Shown: positions 1 through 11,006 of the stretch, one piece after another
Numbering within the stretch: position 1 is the stretch's first letter
Layout of the letters: every line of letters starts with the position of its first letter
Assembly: GCF_029227915.1 (NCBI RefSeq)
Contig: NC_079879.1
Span: 30,696,501-30,760,500, forward strand
From: Hydractinia symbiolongicarpus
Taxonomy: Eukaryota; Cnidaria; Hydrozoa; Anthoathecata; Hydractiniidae
Direction of reading: 5' to 3'
DNA: 64,000 nucleotides
The notes under the pieces: generated by a model
What the model was told of the DNA's origin: nothing
The model's database searches: none
Seen by the model: the letters and a program-made list of their open reading frames with translations, nothing else
Made by a program: the position numbers and the translations under genes

Positions 1-899
1 ATTATACATATCTATCTCTAGGTAATGGAGCTGCTGCCAACACAAAAATACAACAGATTCACAGATTCACTGGCGCATAGAAATGGCATGTCTCAAAATC
101 GCTGAGTAGCCATTTCAAAATATTGGAAACCCGCGGCTGGCGTGCCGTCTCCACCTCGACTTAATGATAAATCTAAATTTTTACTGGTTTTATTACAACA
201 TATATGTTCTTATTTTTGTCGTATCATGTCTTCAATATTAATTATATATTTTATCGATTTTTTGTTTTGTTTTGTTGCCGATGCTAGTGTTTGAACATAT
301 ATAACTTTTGTAGCAACGGAGAGCATAAAAGATTAGAACCCATGCTACTACCTCGCAACGGTTAAGTTTATTTTCAAAACAATATGGTGACTGCAGCTGC
401 GATAAAGTTTACAAGCCAAGAGTTTGTACTGTCAACAGGCTTTATTTTGTTGTTGTACTTTTTCGTGATTTTTTTTAGAGTTATCTTCCACTAAGTAACA
501 AATAAACATCTGATAAAGCTAGCTATTTATTTCTAGACAAACACCTCTGAGATAAATAGATATGAAAATAGGGCCACCATCCAAAACATTTCATGTTCTC
601 ATCCCCCTTTCCTTGTTGTTTGCAAATATGAGTCTTTCCGAGCAGAAAAATTAAATTTATTTTTAGGACCATAAAAAGACTTAGCACCACTTAACCTTTT
701 TCTTTTTGATTGACCAACATAGCCCAAAAGGCGCACTTACTGCAATAATAATGAGTTGGTTTTTAAGCTTCGATTTAGGGAACATTGTCTAAGAAGTGGA
801 AAAAGATGTTAGATATTTAAAATGTAGTTAAACCTTTACTAAATTACTGAACAACTACTTTACAAATAGGTATGAAAGAACTAATTTTAATTGTTGGAA
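1..899. other. Gene-free AT-rich stretch
   Basis: No open frame, splice pattern, tRNA-like fold or clear repeat was recognised here. The sequence is AT-rich with short homopolymers. Confidence 0.5.
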
Positions 900-1580
900 A
901 AAACACACAAAGAGCTCTAAAAGACTCTTTTAGACATCTTCCGCATTTCTAAAAGACGTCCTTTTTAGCACTGATTTGTTCTATAATGCATCTGTTTAAG
1001 CGTCTAACAGAGGCCTTTTTTTAAAATGCATTTCGAAAGATCTCTTAGGCATCTCTTAGCATTTGTGGCGCCGTAGATTAGTGGTTATGGCTCTCGTACT
1101 CTGTGCGGGGGAGACCGGGGTTCGATTCCTCTTGACGGCGATTCAACATGGGCGAGTGAATGTTACCATAGCCCCGGGTTAACCCAAGCCATGTGAGGGA
1201 AATTGGGAAGATGGCACACTGTGTGGGCCGTTGGATGTTGCGGGAGTTGTCTAGTAGAGCGCGGGCTCTAATTGGGTCTGCGTAGCTCAAAATGAGCATT
1301 AAATACTCTAGGACTCTCCATCTACGCCATGGCCCCTCCTGGAAATAATAGACAGGGTATATCCCTCGATATTTGTGAGGCTAGCCATGTAAAATATGCA
1401 CATCTATCTATCTATCTATCTTTTAAAAGACGTCTTTCCAAAGAAGTCTATTAGATGTTTTTAAGAAATTCTTTTATGATGTGCCTTTTTAAAGACGTCT
1501 TTTAGACCTTTTACAGATGTAGAAGTGACTAAAAACCCTTTAAATGCATCTTTAGAAAGACATCTTTTATCTATAAGACG
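900..1580. repeat. Degenerate AAAAGACGTCTTTT-type repeat cluster, split by a SINE
   Basis: The palindromic core AAAAGACGTC recurs at 951-960, 1425-1434 and about 1490-1500, with many decayed relatives (AGACATCTT, AAGACGTCTT, TTTAGACATC) on both sides. A SINE (1066-1421) sits in the middle, so the cluster is older than that insertion. The class is unknown; it could be an old minisatellite or the remains of an AT-rich DNA transposon. Confidence 0.5.
1066..1421 (+). mobile_element. tRNA-derived SINE, copy 1 (full-length type, ATCT tail)
   Basis: The head looks like a tRNA: it starts GGCGCCG and has an RNA polymerase III A-box-like TAGATTAGTGG at 1074-1084 and a B box GGTTCGATTCC at 1119-1129. 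A unique body follows, then a 3' region and a short ATCT repeat tail (about 1402-1421). The element is about 90-95% like the copy at 4135 by eye. No clear target-site duplication was seen. A 73-codon open frame on the other strand is only a by-product of this repeat. The family is inferred from structure, not matched to a named SINE. Confidence 0.85.
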
Positions 1581-2124
1581 TCTTCCTTGGTTTTTATTGT
1601 TTTTTTATATAACTTGTCAGAAAAAATAGGCACTTGTTGCGGTACATGATTTTGATAAAAAGAATTATCATTTCTTTGGTTATGTTTTTGTTTTCATGGA
1701 ATGGAATTTTTACTAAAAAGATTTTTAGGACACAATTAAAAAAATATTTATATATACCGATAAATTCTTAACAAACAAAAATTATTGAAATGTCATAATC
1801 ACACTCATTTCCAATTAGGGAAATGTCCTGTTTTAGATTTGTTAAGAAATTATCACATTTTTGCTCTACTAGGATTATATCTAACTGACTGTAGTTTCCT
1901 TTAAAATAATTACAAGGAGTAGTTATCTTTCTGTTGTTTTGATAACACCTGACATTTCTTGAGCCTCAAAGTGTTTTCTTTTTAAATTTTGTGTCCTAGA
2001 AAAAGAAGTTATGCAATATTTCTTGGACAGTTACTAGAAATATCATGTTCAAAGAAAATTGAGTTGAAAAGTGAGTTTAGATCTAGCACAGTCTAGATCA
2101 GATTGGAAGAGGGTCATTAATATA
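1581..2124. other. Gene-free stretch
   Basis: AT-rich sequence with no recognised gene or repeat; it leads into the short SINE-tail-like fragment that follows. Confidence 0.4.
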
Positions 2125-2185
2125 CCCCGTCCAACCCATGCTAGCATGGAAAACGGACGTTAAGCCAAGAATGATGATGATGATG
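2125..2185 (+). mobile_element. Fragment resembling the 3' end of a cephalopod-type SINE
   Basis: The stretch runs from CCCCGTCCAACCCATG through GCATGGAAAACGGACGTTAA into a GATGAT tail. From memory, this block is very common in octopus and squid SINE families (the Ceph-domain or OR2-like group). The tRNA head is not visible here, so this is at best a 5'-truncated copy or a shared LINE-type 3' end. The resemblance is recalled, not computed. Confidence 0.5.
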
Positions 2186-2254
2186 CACTGGTTGTTAAAT
2201 TGATTCATCAAAGGCAGAATTTATGAAATAAAATTTTCTTTGATTAACAAGAAT

Positions 2255-2700
2255 TTAATTTGGATAACGCAGATAAGGATTGGGTTCTTCATCTTCATCA
2301 TCGCTATAGTTTTCACTGTTTTTACCATCAGTGCCCTCTGTTATGATACATTGCTTTAAGTAAGACTCATTGTGAACTTCATCTGGATTTGGAAGTTTAA
2401 AAGTACAATTAAAAAAGCTGCAGTAAAGCAGATATACAAGCTGTGCCAGAGGTTTAGAGAATGCCTGCAGATTGCAAATATTGATAATGCAGTATTACTT
2501 TTATTTCTATTTTTATTTTCTGAAACAATAAGCATAAATAAGGCAAATTAATTAAAAACTGGGGTACCTTCATTTTGATTTGCATTTAGATCAATCAGAT
2601 CATTTTTATCATCAGTGTCGTCATCTGTATCTTCATCGTTGTATACAAATACCCGGATGCCGTTTACAGCAGCTTCAGCAAATATTTTTTGTTGTTTCAT
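2255..2700 (-). CDS. Possible small acidic two-exon protein, 86 aa, unrecognised
   Basis: Two minus-strand open segments join in phase. Exon 1 (2568-2700) begins at an ATG with an in-frame stop shortly upstream and ends at an AAG|GTACCC donor. Exon 2 (2255-2382) follows a CCAG acceptor preceded by a T-rich stretch and ends in TAA. The product starts MKQQKIFAEAAVNG, has an acidic D/E/T/N-rich middle (NDEDTDDDTDD) and ends with an acidic patch before PNPYLRYPN. No domain was recognised. Another acceptor (CTGCAG near 2449) would give a longer exon 2 but breaks the frame. The acidic codon bias and phase match argue for coding, but short AT-rich frames can arise by chance, and it may be a relic. 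Confidence 0.35.
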
Positions 2701-3379
2701 TTTGATATGTTAGTTCCAAAATTGTAAAGAGATACAAAAAGAATTGGAAATTTAAGCAATTACTTTGAAATATCTTTTGTTTTTTAGATTTTGCATGTAA
2801 CAGACAACATAAAGGATAAACCAATGCCTCTACAAAATCAACAAAATTTTAGTTTCTAAACAGTCATGACAAACCAAAGGGTTCAGTGGCATTTTGAGTT
2901 CATATTCTTTTTTTACCTGAAACTGTCTCTAAGTATGAAAAAGTCGGGCAGTTTGATAAATGAACACGCAATACGGTATGAGTAGGGTTTTCTAATAAAT
3001 TTAAAACAACTTATTTGGTATCAGTTGTCCATAAATTATCTTTCTTCTAAACCGAAAGAGCTATAGACATAATAATTTGCATGCACATAAGAGGATAAAT
3101 AAATAATTAAAAAAAAATTCTTTGGACCAATATATATGACCCCAAATTTTTTTTGTTGCAATCAGGGGCATTACAAAAATTATTAAAAATTTATTTTTGA
3201 CAATACAATTCCTGAGGTACAAAAAGTCACACAGTTTCAACACTTAATAATCTTCATTCGTATATTTTTTGAAAAATACCTGGAGAGGGGGGAGTATATG
3301 TCACTGTAAAGTATTCTAGTTACTTTTCAACTTTAAGTAAATAAAAGTTTACTGGTACAGAAGCCTGATTTTTAGCATG
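2701..3379. other. Gene-free stretch
   Basis: AT-rich DNA upstream of the possible small acidic gene. No promoter motif can be assigned. A 60-codon minus frame near 3061-3243 is low-complexity and looks like chance. Confidence 0.4.
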
Positions 3380-3688
3380 TGGCGCCGTTGATTAGTGGTT
3401 ATTGTGGTGCCGTAGATTAGTAGTTATAGCTCTCATACTCTGTGCGGGAGACCAGGGTTCGATTCCTCTTGATGGCGATTCAACATAGGCGAGTGAATGT
3501 TACCATAACCCCGGGGTTAACCCAAGCCATGTAAGGGAAATTGGGGAGATGGCACACTGTGTGGGCAATGGATGTTGCCGGGAGTTGTCAAGTAGAGCGT
3601 GGGCCCTAACTGGGTCTGCGTAGCTCAAAATTAGCATTAGCTACCTACCTACCTACCTACCTACCTACCTACCTACCTACCTACCTAC
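3380..3688 (+). mobile_element. tRNA-derived SINE, copy 2 (doubled head, short body, CTAC tail)
   Basis: A first partial head (TGGCGCCGTTGATTAGTGG, from 3380) is followed at about 3405 by a second, complete head with a B box GGTTCGATTCC at 3466-3476. The body matches copies 1 and 3 up to the AGCTCAAAA..AGCATTA segment. It then lacks the last ~110 bp those copies have and goes straight into a (CTAC)12 tail. It is therefore a different 3' variant, with a duplicated 5' head. Confidence 0.8.
3641..3688 (+). repeat. (CTAC)12 microsatellite
   Basis: Twelve uninterrupted CTAC units form the 3' tail of SINE copy 2. The other copies carry ATCT tails instead. Confidence 0.95.
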
Positions 3689-4134
3689 AGACCTTTTCTG
3701 GTTGTTTGCCATTGATTTTGTGTTTAAAATAAATTGTATCTATCAATTAAAAACAGCAGTAGATTAAATGTAATAGCTTAAGTTTGAGCAAAGCCAAGGA
3801 AATCTGGGAATTGGCAAATCACTATGTACGGGTGTTGAGGCTCAATTGCACTATTTTTTTGCAATCATTGTTAGCTATCATGTTGTTTGACAGTTTGTTG
3901 TTTAATTTTGAAATATGGTAGCTATTTTAAGGCAAAACTATACCATCAATATCTATCTTGTCTGTTTAACAGTCATTGTTACTGATTAGTTATCAATTAA
4001 CGTTTAATAAAAATGGTAGTCCTTGCTCAAAATAGTGACAAAAAAAATCTTGTACTACCAATAAGTATCAAAATGAAAATTTATAAAAAGTTTAACTTCT
4101 CCTTTTTAATAATCATTGGTAAATCATTGGTTCG
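3689..4134. other. Gene-free stretch between two SINEs
   Basis: AT-rich sequence; nothing recognised. Confidence 0.4.
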
Positions 4135-4480
4135 TGGCGCCGTAGATTAGTGGTTATAGCTCTCGTACTCTGTGCGGGAGACCGGGGTTCGATTCCTCTT
4201 GACGGTGATTCAACATGGGCGAGTGAATGTTACCATAGCCCCGGGTTAACCAAGCCATGTGAGGGAAATTGGGAAGATGGCACACTGTGTGGGCCGTTGG
4301 ATGTTGCCGGGAGTTGTCTAATAGAGCGCGGGCTCTAATTGGGTCTGCGTAGCTCAAAATGAGCATTAAATACTCTAGGACTCTCCATCTACGCCATGGC
4401 CCCTCCTGGAAATAATAGACAGGGTATATCCCTCGATATTTGTGAGGCTAGCCATGTAAAATATGCACATCTATCTATCT
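4135..4480 (+). mobile_element. tRNA-derived SINE, copy 3 (full-length type, ATCT tail)
   Basis: It has the same organisation as copy 1: GGCGCCG head, A-box-like TAGATTAGTGG, B box GGTTCGATTCC at 4186-4196, the same body and 3' block, and a short ATCT tail. It differs from copy 1 by scattered substitutions and small indels, consistent with separate insertions. Open frames on either strand across it are by-products. Confidence 0.85.
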
Positions 4481-4982
4481 AAAAAACATTAAGTAAATTT
4501 TTATTTATCATTATTCATGCTCAATAACTGTGCAATAACAGTGATTTCAAAAATGATAGTGTGTTTGAACCTTTATGCTGAAAAAAATGAAGTGATATAT
4601 GTTTCCTTTGTAATCAAATTATTTAATATGCTATATAAATTAATTATTTTTTCTATACATCTTTCTTATAATGTGCATTAATTAAAACTGACTGTGTTTT
4701 TCAACAAAAATTACTTAAAGTTGGTGTATAAATCTTTATTGAAATATTTATATCCGAAATACAAATATATATTAAACATCATTTAAAGATAATAAATTAT
4801 TCAACAAAATTTTATCATCACCTTAGTAACAAAAAAGTCAATTTTGTATTTAGTAACAAAACAGTTTACAATGTTTGATAGTGGGAAACGGTTTCATGTT
4901 TTATATTAAGATGTATTTGAGAAGTTCAACTAAAACACAACTAACCATATAAAATCTGCTTATAGTGAAATAAACAAACCCA
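4481..4982. other. Upstream region of the lebercilin gene
   Basis: About 500 bp of AT-rich sequence between the SINE and the lebercilin start codon. It must hold the promoter and 5' UTR, or a splice acceptor for a non-coding first exon, but no specific element can be named. Confidence 0.4.
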
Positions 4983-7900
4983 ATGATGTCTGATTCGCAG
5001 TTTGATTTTGCTGGCAAAAATGACAACTTGTATGAGAGTTCTCATAGTGATGATGACGATGATCCAAAGAAAACTTCAAATGAACGTGATAAATATAATT
5101 ATGATAGTGAATTTTCTGATGATGAACCAACACCACGACATAAAGATGATTCCAACCACGTAAGCAAACCTAATAAACAAAATAAAAACAAAAACTCGAA
5201 AAGAACTAGTGATGACAAACTTGATCATTCAAGTTCAAGCTATAACAGTCCCTCAGGAAGGAGCAGTTCAAGATATTTGAATAAAGATTCTTATGAAAGC
5301 TCTTGTGATGAGTATGAAGATACAGATGATGATAAGGACCCTGTACCACCGCCCCCGAAAACAAATAACACATCAAAAAAGAATAATAGTAATAAACCTG
5401 TAAAAAAAACAAATAACTTGAATCAAATTCAAGCACAAAGAAGAACTGTCTCACAGCCTCCAAGAAAAGGTTTGTAAAGAAAATGTTTTCCACTTTCTAT
5501 GAACGTTATAAAATGAAAGCAGCATAGGTTTGCATAAATTTCTAAGCCTGTAAATGTTTTTCAGTCGTGTAGTGTCATTAAACATATAGTTTAACCCCAA
5601 AAATAGAAGATCACAATTAATAACATTAGCTTAAACATTTAATTAGTAACAAAGGGATACGTGTCACATTCTCTAAGTTCTATATATTTAACTTTTTCTG
5701 TCTATAGTTTTTTAAAAATGTAGCTCAAAACATCAATACAAATGATTGGAGATGTGTCCTTTTGTTATGAAAATGCAGTTTTTACCCTATAGTGTACATA
5801 TATATACCATTATGAAAAAGTGTACAATAAAAATTAGGCATAGCAAGCAGTTACAATCACAAAACAATGTAAAAAGTGTGTCTAAATTGTGGTTACAACC
5901 AAATCATGATAAAATAAAATCCATCCAAGTAAGATATTTCAGATTCTATTTAACTTCAAGTGAAAATGTTACAAAATAGTGGCCTATTTTTGATCTACGT
6001 TATGTGTCCTTTCCCGATGTGGTCACTTTTAACGATTGTGGTGTGGAGTTGTCATAACAAACTAAACTCTCTAGGATGTTTGAAACTGATGTATTCTCTT
6101 TCATCTGTCAGTATTAGACCTAAAATTCACAAATCAAACTAGACACAAGCGTTGTGATTCAGACTGATTTGAAAGAAGATGCTGAGAGATCTGATTTTGA
6201 TGGTTTTGAGTGATGAGAGAAACAATTATATACTGGTGATCTCTGTGCTGCTATATGTGTGTCAGATAAAAAAAAATTGTTTCTAGCTCGCTGAGTATCT
6301 CAGCGTCTTTTAATATATCAGAAGAAAATATTTCAAGAAGAAAGTTTCTGAAACTATAACGCATGATTATCAATTCAGTTTTTTTAACTACAGGTCAAGG
6401 GAGGGGTCGTGGTAATTCTGGTAGAACTCGCAGTAACGAAGATCGCGGCGTTGTGGTCAACAGAGTGTTGTCTGCAAATCGAAACAAATCGAAGGCACTG
6501 CATAACATCATACACGATCTGCAGCACCAAATCGAAACTTTAACTATCGAAAATCGAGACTTAAAAAGAGCCGCACGACTTCAAGATCGAGAGATTCGCA
6601 AACTTGATAACGCTGAAGCTGAGCTGCCATCGCTTTTAAAGAAACATAGCAGCGAGATGTTTATGATGCAAGAAAAGTTCAGAAAACAGAAGGAAGTTGG
6701 AGACAAAGCTAAGCAAGATTTAAAAAAGCGAGAAGATGAATTGTACAAAACAAAAGAGAAATTAAGAAAGTATGAAAAAATGGCGAAGGAAAAAAATCTA
6801 GCCGAGAGAAATACACTTAGCAAGAAATTAGAAGAAATGGAGACAGCCATGGAAGAAAAGAACAAGAAAATAGCGGTAATGTTTAAAACTACATGTTTTT
6901 TTACAAACAACCCAATTTCTGTATTAACACGGCCTCCGAAATTAGACACTTTTCTTTTTATTAAGAAAAGTAAAAACAATAAAAAAAATTATGAATTATG
7001 AATTTTATAAAGGCTGTCTCCTCATCTGAATATCATCCCGAATTCCGAAATTAATCAGAAGGATGATTTAAAGACCTTATTAACAATTTCCTTAAAATAC
7101 TTTTCATTCTGAAAGTTTTATAAAATTGATTGATTGTTAGAATGTCCAGGTTAAAGTCTGAGTTGGGCTCCGCATAATTTTGTGAATTTTTTTAATGACC
7201 CCATGCTTAACTTTCCAAATTTTCATCCTGTCTAGTTACACACATACTTTCATTCCTAGTTCACTTTTCTGAGCCCTAGCTGAAATTTTCTGAAACAGTT
7301 TCATACTGCTCCCAATACCCTATGCAATGAAGTACATTATCTCTCCCTCTTTCTCCTGTCGTTTTATTTGGCGTGAATCACTGTAACCAATATCATTATT
7401 GTATTTGCTATTTTAAAAGAGCCTGTTATTAAATCCAAAGTTTGTATAATCATATAATAATCCAGTTTAATTTTATCCCCTCGTTGTTTCCTTTTGTCCA
7501 TAGAACAAAAATTATTGTTTTCAGACATCTCATCACGTTCAGTGTCCTAATTTCTAAAATATTAAATTTCAAAAAGACCTGTATCTTTGGTATTAATATG
7601 ATGTATTACACCTTTCGTGAGTTCTAATAACTAACATGAAAGTGTCAAGCTAACAATTTGTTAAATTTAACTTTTATTTTTATCAACTCAAGCCGGAATG
7701 AAAAATAGAGTTACTTAAAAAGTTGTTTTGCAAATTGTTTCCTCTAATAAGTAAGGTTTGCATGCTTGCTCTGTGAACTTGTTTTGACGTGTGTTTTACT
7801 GTAGGAACTCACTCGCGCTGTCCAGTTGCATGAAAAGGTTCGAGCGAGAGAGTTAAAGGAGAAGAATGAAAAATACAAGAAAGCTGTTGATGAAATGAAA

Positions 7901-9670
7901 AGACTGGAACAAGAACAAAAAGATTTGTTACGCCGCTTAAAGGTGATTTTCTAATTATTTTTTACAAGCCCTTTTTTAACTCCTGTTAAGTACGATGGCT
8001 AGATTTTCCTGATCCGTTTAAATGTTATTTTTAAGGATAAGGAGAAAGCGTTAGAAATTACAAACATTTATTCGCAGCGGCTTCAACGGCGCGGCAGTAA
8101 GGATAGTGAACATACTTTGTTTGGTCCCGATGATCCTGTCCCTGCAGCCATCAGAAGACATCAAGAAGAACAAGGTAGCGTGTACGCCGAATCTGTAAAA
8201 AAGGCTTCCACTGAAAAACGTAACAGGGGGAGTGCTAGCCCACGAACTAAAATGGTTTCTTTCGATGCTGAAAAAGATAGTCCAGTTGCTTCTCCAAGAC
8301 AAGAAAATAGTCCAGCCGCTTCTCCGACACAAGAAAATGAAGTTAAAAATGCACCAATGCCGGAAACAAAGGCCGTTGAAACGCTAGTTGGCGAGCTTAA
8401 AAAGAAATACGAGGAAGACGAGATAGAAGAAATGCAGGACGAAGACTTTTTTTATACTAACTCAAAGCGAGACAGTGAAGATAGACGGTTGGAAGAAATC
8501 GATCAAAAGTTAGCTGAGATGAAGAGGCGAGAGGAGTCTGAGAAAGCAGAAGAAGAACGTCGACGACAAGAAGCAGAGAGGGAACTTGAGAGGCGTATCG
8601 CGAAAATTGAAGAAGAGCGCAAAAGAAAAGAAAGGGAGGAGCAAGCCGCGAGGGAAGAAGAGTTGCGATTGAGAAGGGAAGAACAAGAACGCAAACTGCT
8701 TGATGATATGAGGAAACAAAACGAAAAAGAACAGGAGCACCGTCAGAAAGCCTTGGAAGAACGCGATGGACAAGACGAAGATTTTAAAAGGAAGAAACAG
8801 GAAATGTTAGAAAAACGAAAGAAAAAAGAAATCCTGTTAGCGAGGATGCAGGCTATCGATCGAGGTGAAAATCCCGACAATATCACAGAGGAGAATGGGT
8901 ATAGTTACGAAGAACCGAACGAATATAAGAAGCCGAAAAAGAAGCCAATTTTTCTTGAAAGTACCACACAAGAAAGATACAAAACCGAAGGCGACTTTTT
9001 GTCACACGAGCCGTTTGATTTTAGCGGAGATACCAAACAAGCGCCTCCTGCTGTGAGACGTAAAAGTACAGATGATGATATATTCAATACTAAATCTAAC
9101 CGCCAAAATTCCTGGGAATTTAAACGAACTGACCAAAATCTTCATCGAGGGCTACCTGCGCATTCTGACGAAAATTCGCCCGTTATAAAACGACGTAATA
9201 CAAAAGATAGCGACGAATTAACGTTAGGGTCGCCATCCGGTAGAAATCGTCGTCACGCACGGAATAGCGTTAAAAAAGTTTCGACGAACGATTCGATATT
9301 TGCGGACGACAAAAAAACTCGTCGTCGGGATTTGTATAATGATGAAGGGTTAAATGCGACGTATTCACCGACTGGAGTTGATAGTCCACGTCTTAGAAAT
9401 CATAAAATCAACAATAATTCGCCGTTTGATTTATTTGACGATCCCTTTAAAGAGGACTCGAAACAAAATAAAAATCATAATAAAAATAAAAACAACATTG
9501 TTTTCAGTTCTGATGAAGATGAAAATGATAATGTGTCGGCTTATCAACCGACATTTAACCGGAAAAACTCTAACAATCGTACGAAACACGTCCATCAAAG
9601 TAGAAGGTCGCCGTTAAAGACGCCTGACCATTTTGGAGACGACGACTTGGAAGAAATGATACTCGCTTAA
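4983..9670 (+). CDS. LCA5: Lebercilin (LCA5 family), four coding exons, about 913 aa
   Basis: Lebercilin is a coiled-coil protein of the ciliary base and axoneme that binds intraflagellar transport machinery; human LCA5 is mutated in Leber congenital amaurosis. Exons read here: 4983-5469, 6394-6875, 7805-7942 and 8036-9670, with GT-AG introns of 924, 929 and 93 bp and matching phases (1, 0, 0). Residues 1-162 are acidic and disordered (S/D/N-rich). Residues ~195-385, across exons 2-4, form the lebercilin coiled-coil domain (RNKSKALHNIIHDL, ENRDLKRAARLQDREIRKLD, then KALEITNIYSQRL across exon 4). A second, highly charged coiled coil covers ~485-650 and ends LLARMQAIDRGE, as in lebercilins. The C-terminal ~260 residues are S/N/R/K-rich. 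It is longer than the vertebrate protein (about 700 aa), mainly in disordered parts. The first of two adjacent ATGs was chosen; an upstream coding exon is not excluded. Confidence 0.87.
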
Positions 9671-11006
9671 TATACTATACATATGCATCTATATAATGTC
9701 TGTTTTGTTCATGTGCATCTTAATATGCAATGTTTCGAATTAATACCTCTTCAAGTTTAGTAAAATTTAAAAATTTTATTTTAAAGCGTGTCTATGCTAA
9801 AATCTTCTATAAATAGTTTCTTCTTAGGATCAACCTTATTCCCAGGGCACATTATAATTTTGATTAATTAAATAATTTTCCCGAAATTTTTGAAGTCTAA
9901 AAACATAGCATACTTTCCTAAAAACGAGTTTGGTTACTTTCATTTTTAATCATTTTTTTTAAATATGTTAAATAGTGTAATATATGAAAGAAATTAATTT
10001 ATTCCAAAATATGTTTTCATTTAGTTTTGATGATCTGATTCTGGAATTGAAGATTTATCTTACCGTTCTAAATGACTTTTGAAAATTTAGCATACAAGTT
10101 AGTTGGACAAAATTTTACCAAATATCACGTTCAGATGTTTAGACTATTTCGACTTTGAACGGAAAAAAAAGACTTCGTCTTCTTTCAGAAAACTGTTCTC
10201 TACCCCTGGGGACTAAACAGTCTTGCACGCCTGTGATATCCTACTGTCAGAATACTGGCCGCCCTTTATGAATAGTTACTGCTCGTTACTTCTCTATTTC
10301 TATTCTACTAGGTTACTTCTATTGTTTATTGCTCACGCGAACATTATCAGAAAATCCTTAGTTTTTGGCGAATGGACGCAATCACTCGAACAAATATATT
10401 TAATTATTGTATTATTTAAGCGGGTAGAATGTTACCACACTGGCTTTGTGCTCATTGTGTGTGAATTTAACCTTTATTGGGATTTTCTCTAATACGTTCG
10501 TTTGCGTCAGACAAATCAGACAGTAGGAAAATGAGACGTTCCGGAGATACCAACGAAAAAGACTTGACATACCTAAGGAAGAAAAGTTTGCCGAACAAAT
10601 TTTATCGGGAATTTCTTTTGTGCTTTTAATTCGCACATTTTTACGCGAAAAAAGTAGAAGACGATAGTGTTTAAATAATGCATTTTATTCAGGATTTGAT
10701 ATTATATCGTGATATACTTTACGTTCTTGAATACACTTCTTTCTGCGATTATTTTTCTTCGCAAAATAATCAAATCAAAATTAAGCTAACTCTTTTTCGG
10801 AAAAAAGCCTTCCAAATAAATACATCAGTTTCGCATTTTTTCCGCGACATTTTCCAATCGCAAAAATATGTTGCGCAGTTCGCATCTATCTTTTTTTTTA
10901 AGACCGCAAAAGGCTGTACAATTAACGTGTTGGAGAGCTCACACTAAACTAAGTATAAAATCTTATTTAAAAATTAGAACAGCAATATTTCATTCTGACA
11001 TTATTT
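9671..11006. other. Convergent intergenic region between LCA5 and RWDD1
   Basis: The 3' ends of two genes face each other here. No third gene was recognised; open frames of 68-89 codons are not supported by composition. Decayed sequence rich in TTTCGC/GCGAAA at 10.6-10.9 kb may be an old MITE. Confidence 0.5.
10683..10688 (-). promoter_or_regulatory. Candidate poly(A) signal for RWDD1
   Basis: AATAAA on the minus strand about 320 bp beyond the RWDD1 stop codon. Another AATAAA overlaps the stop codon itself (around 11006-11011) but is too close to be the sole signal. Which one is used is unknown. Confidence 0.3.

Noticed and set aside
1066-1140. A genuine tRNA gene at each GGCGCCG...GGTTCGATTCC head
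   Set aside because: The A and B boxes are present, but the arms do not close into a full cloverleaf, and the same head occurs three times followed by a shared SINE body and tail.
6581-6979. 132-codon minus-strand frame
   Set aside because: Antisense shadow of lebercilin exon 2, whose A-rich coiled-coil codons leave few stops on the other strand.
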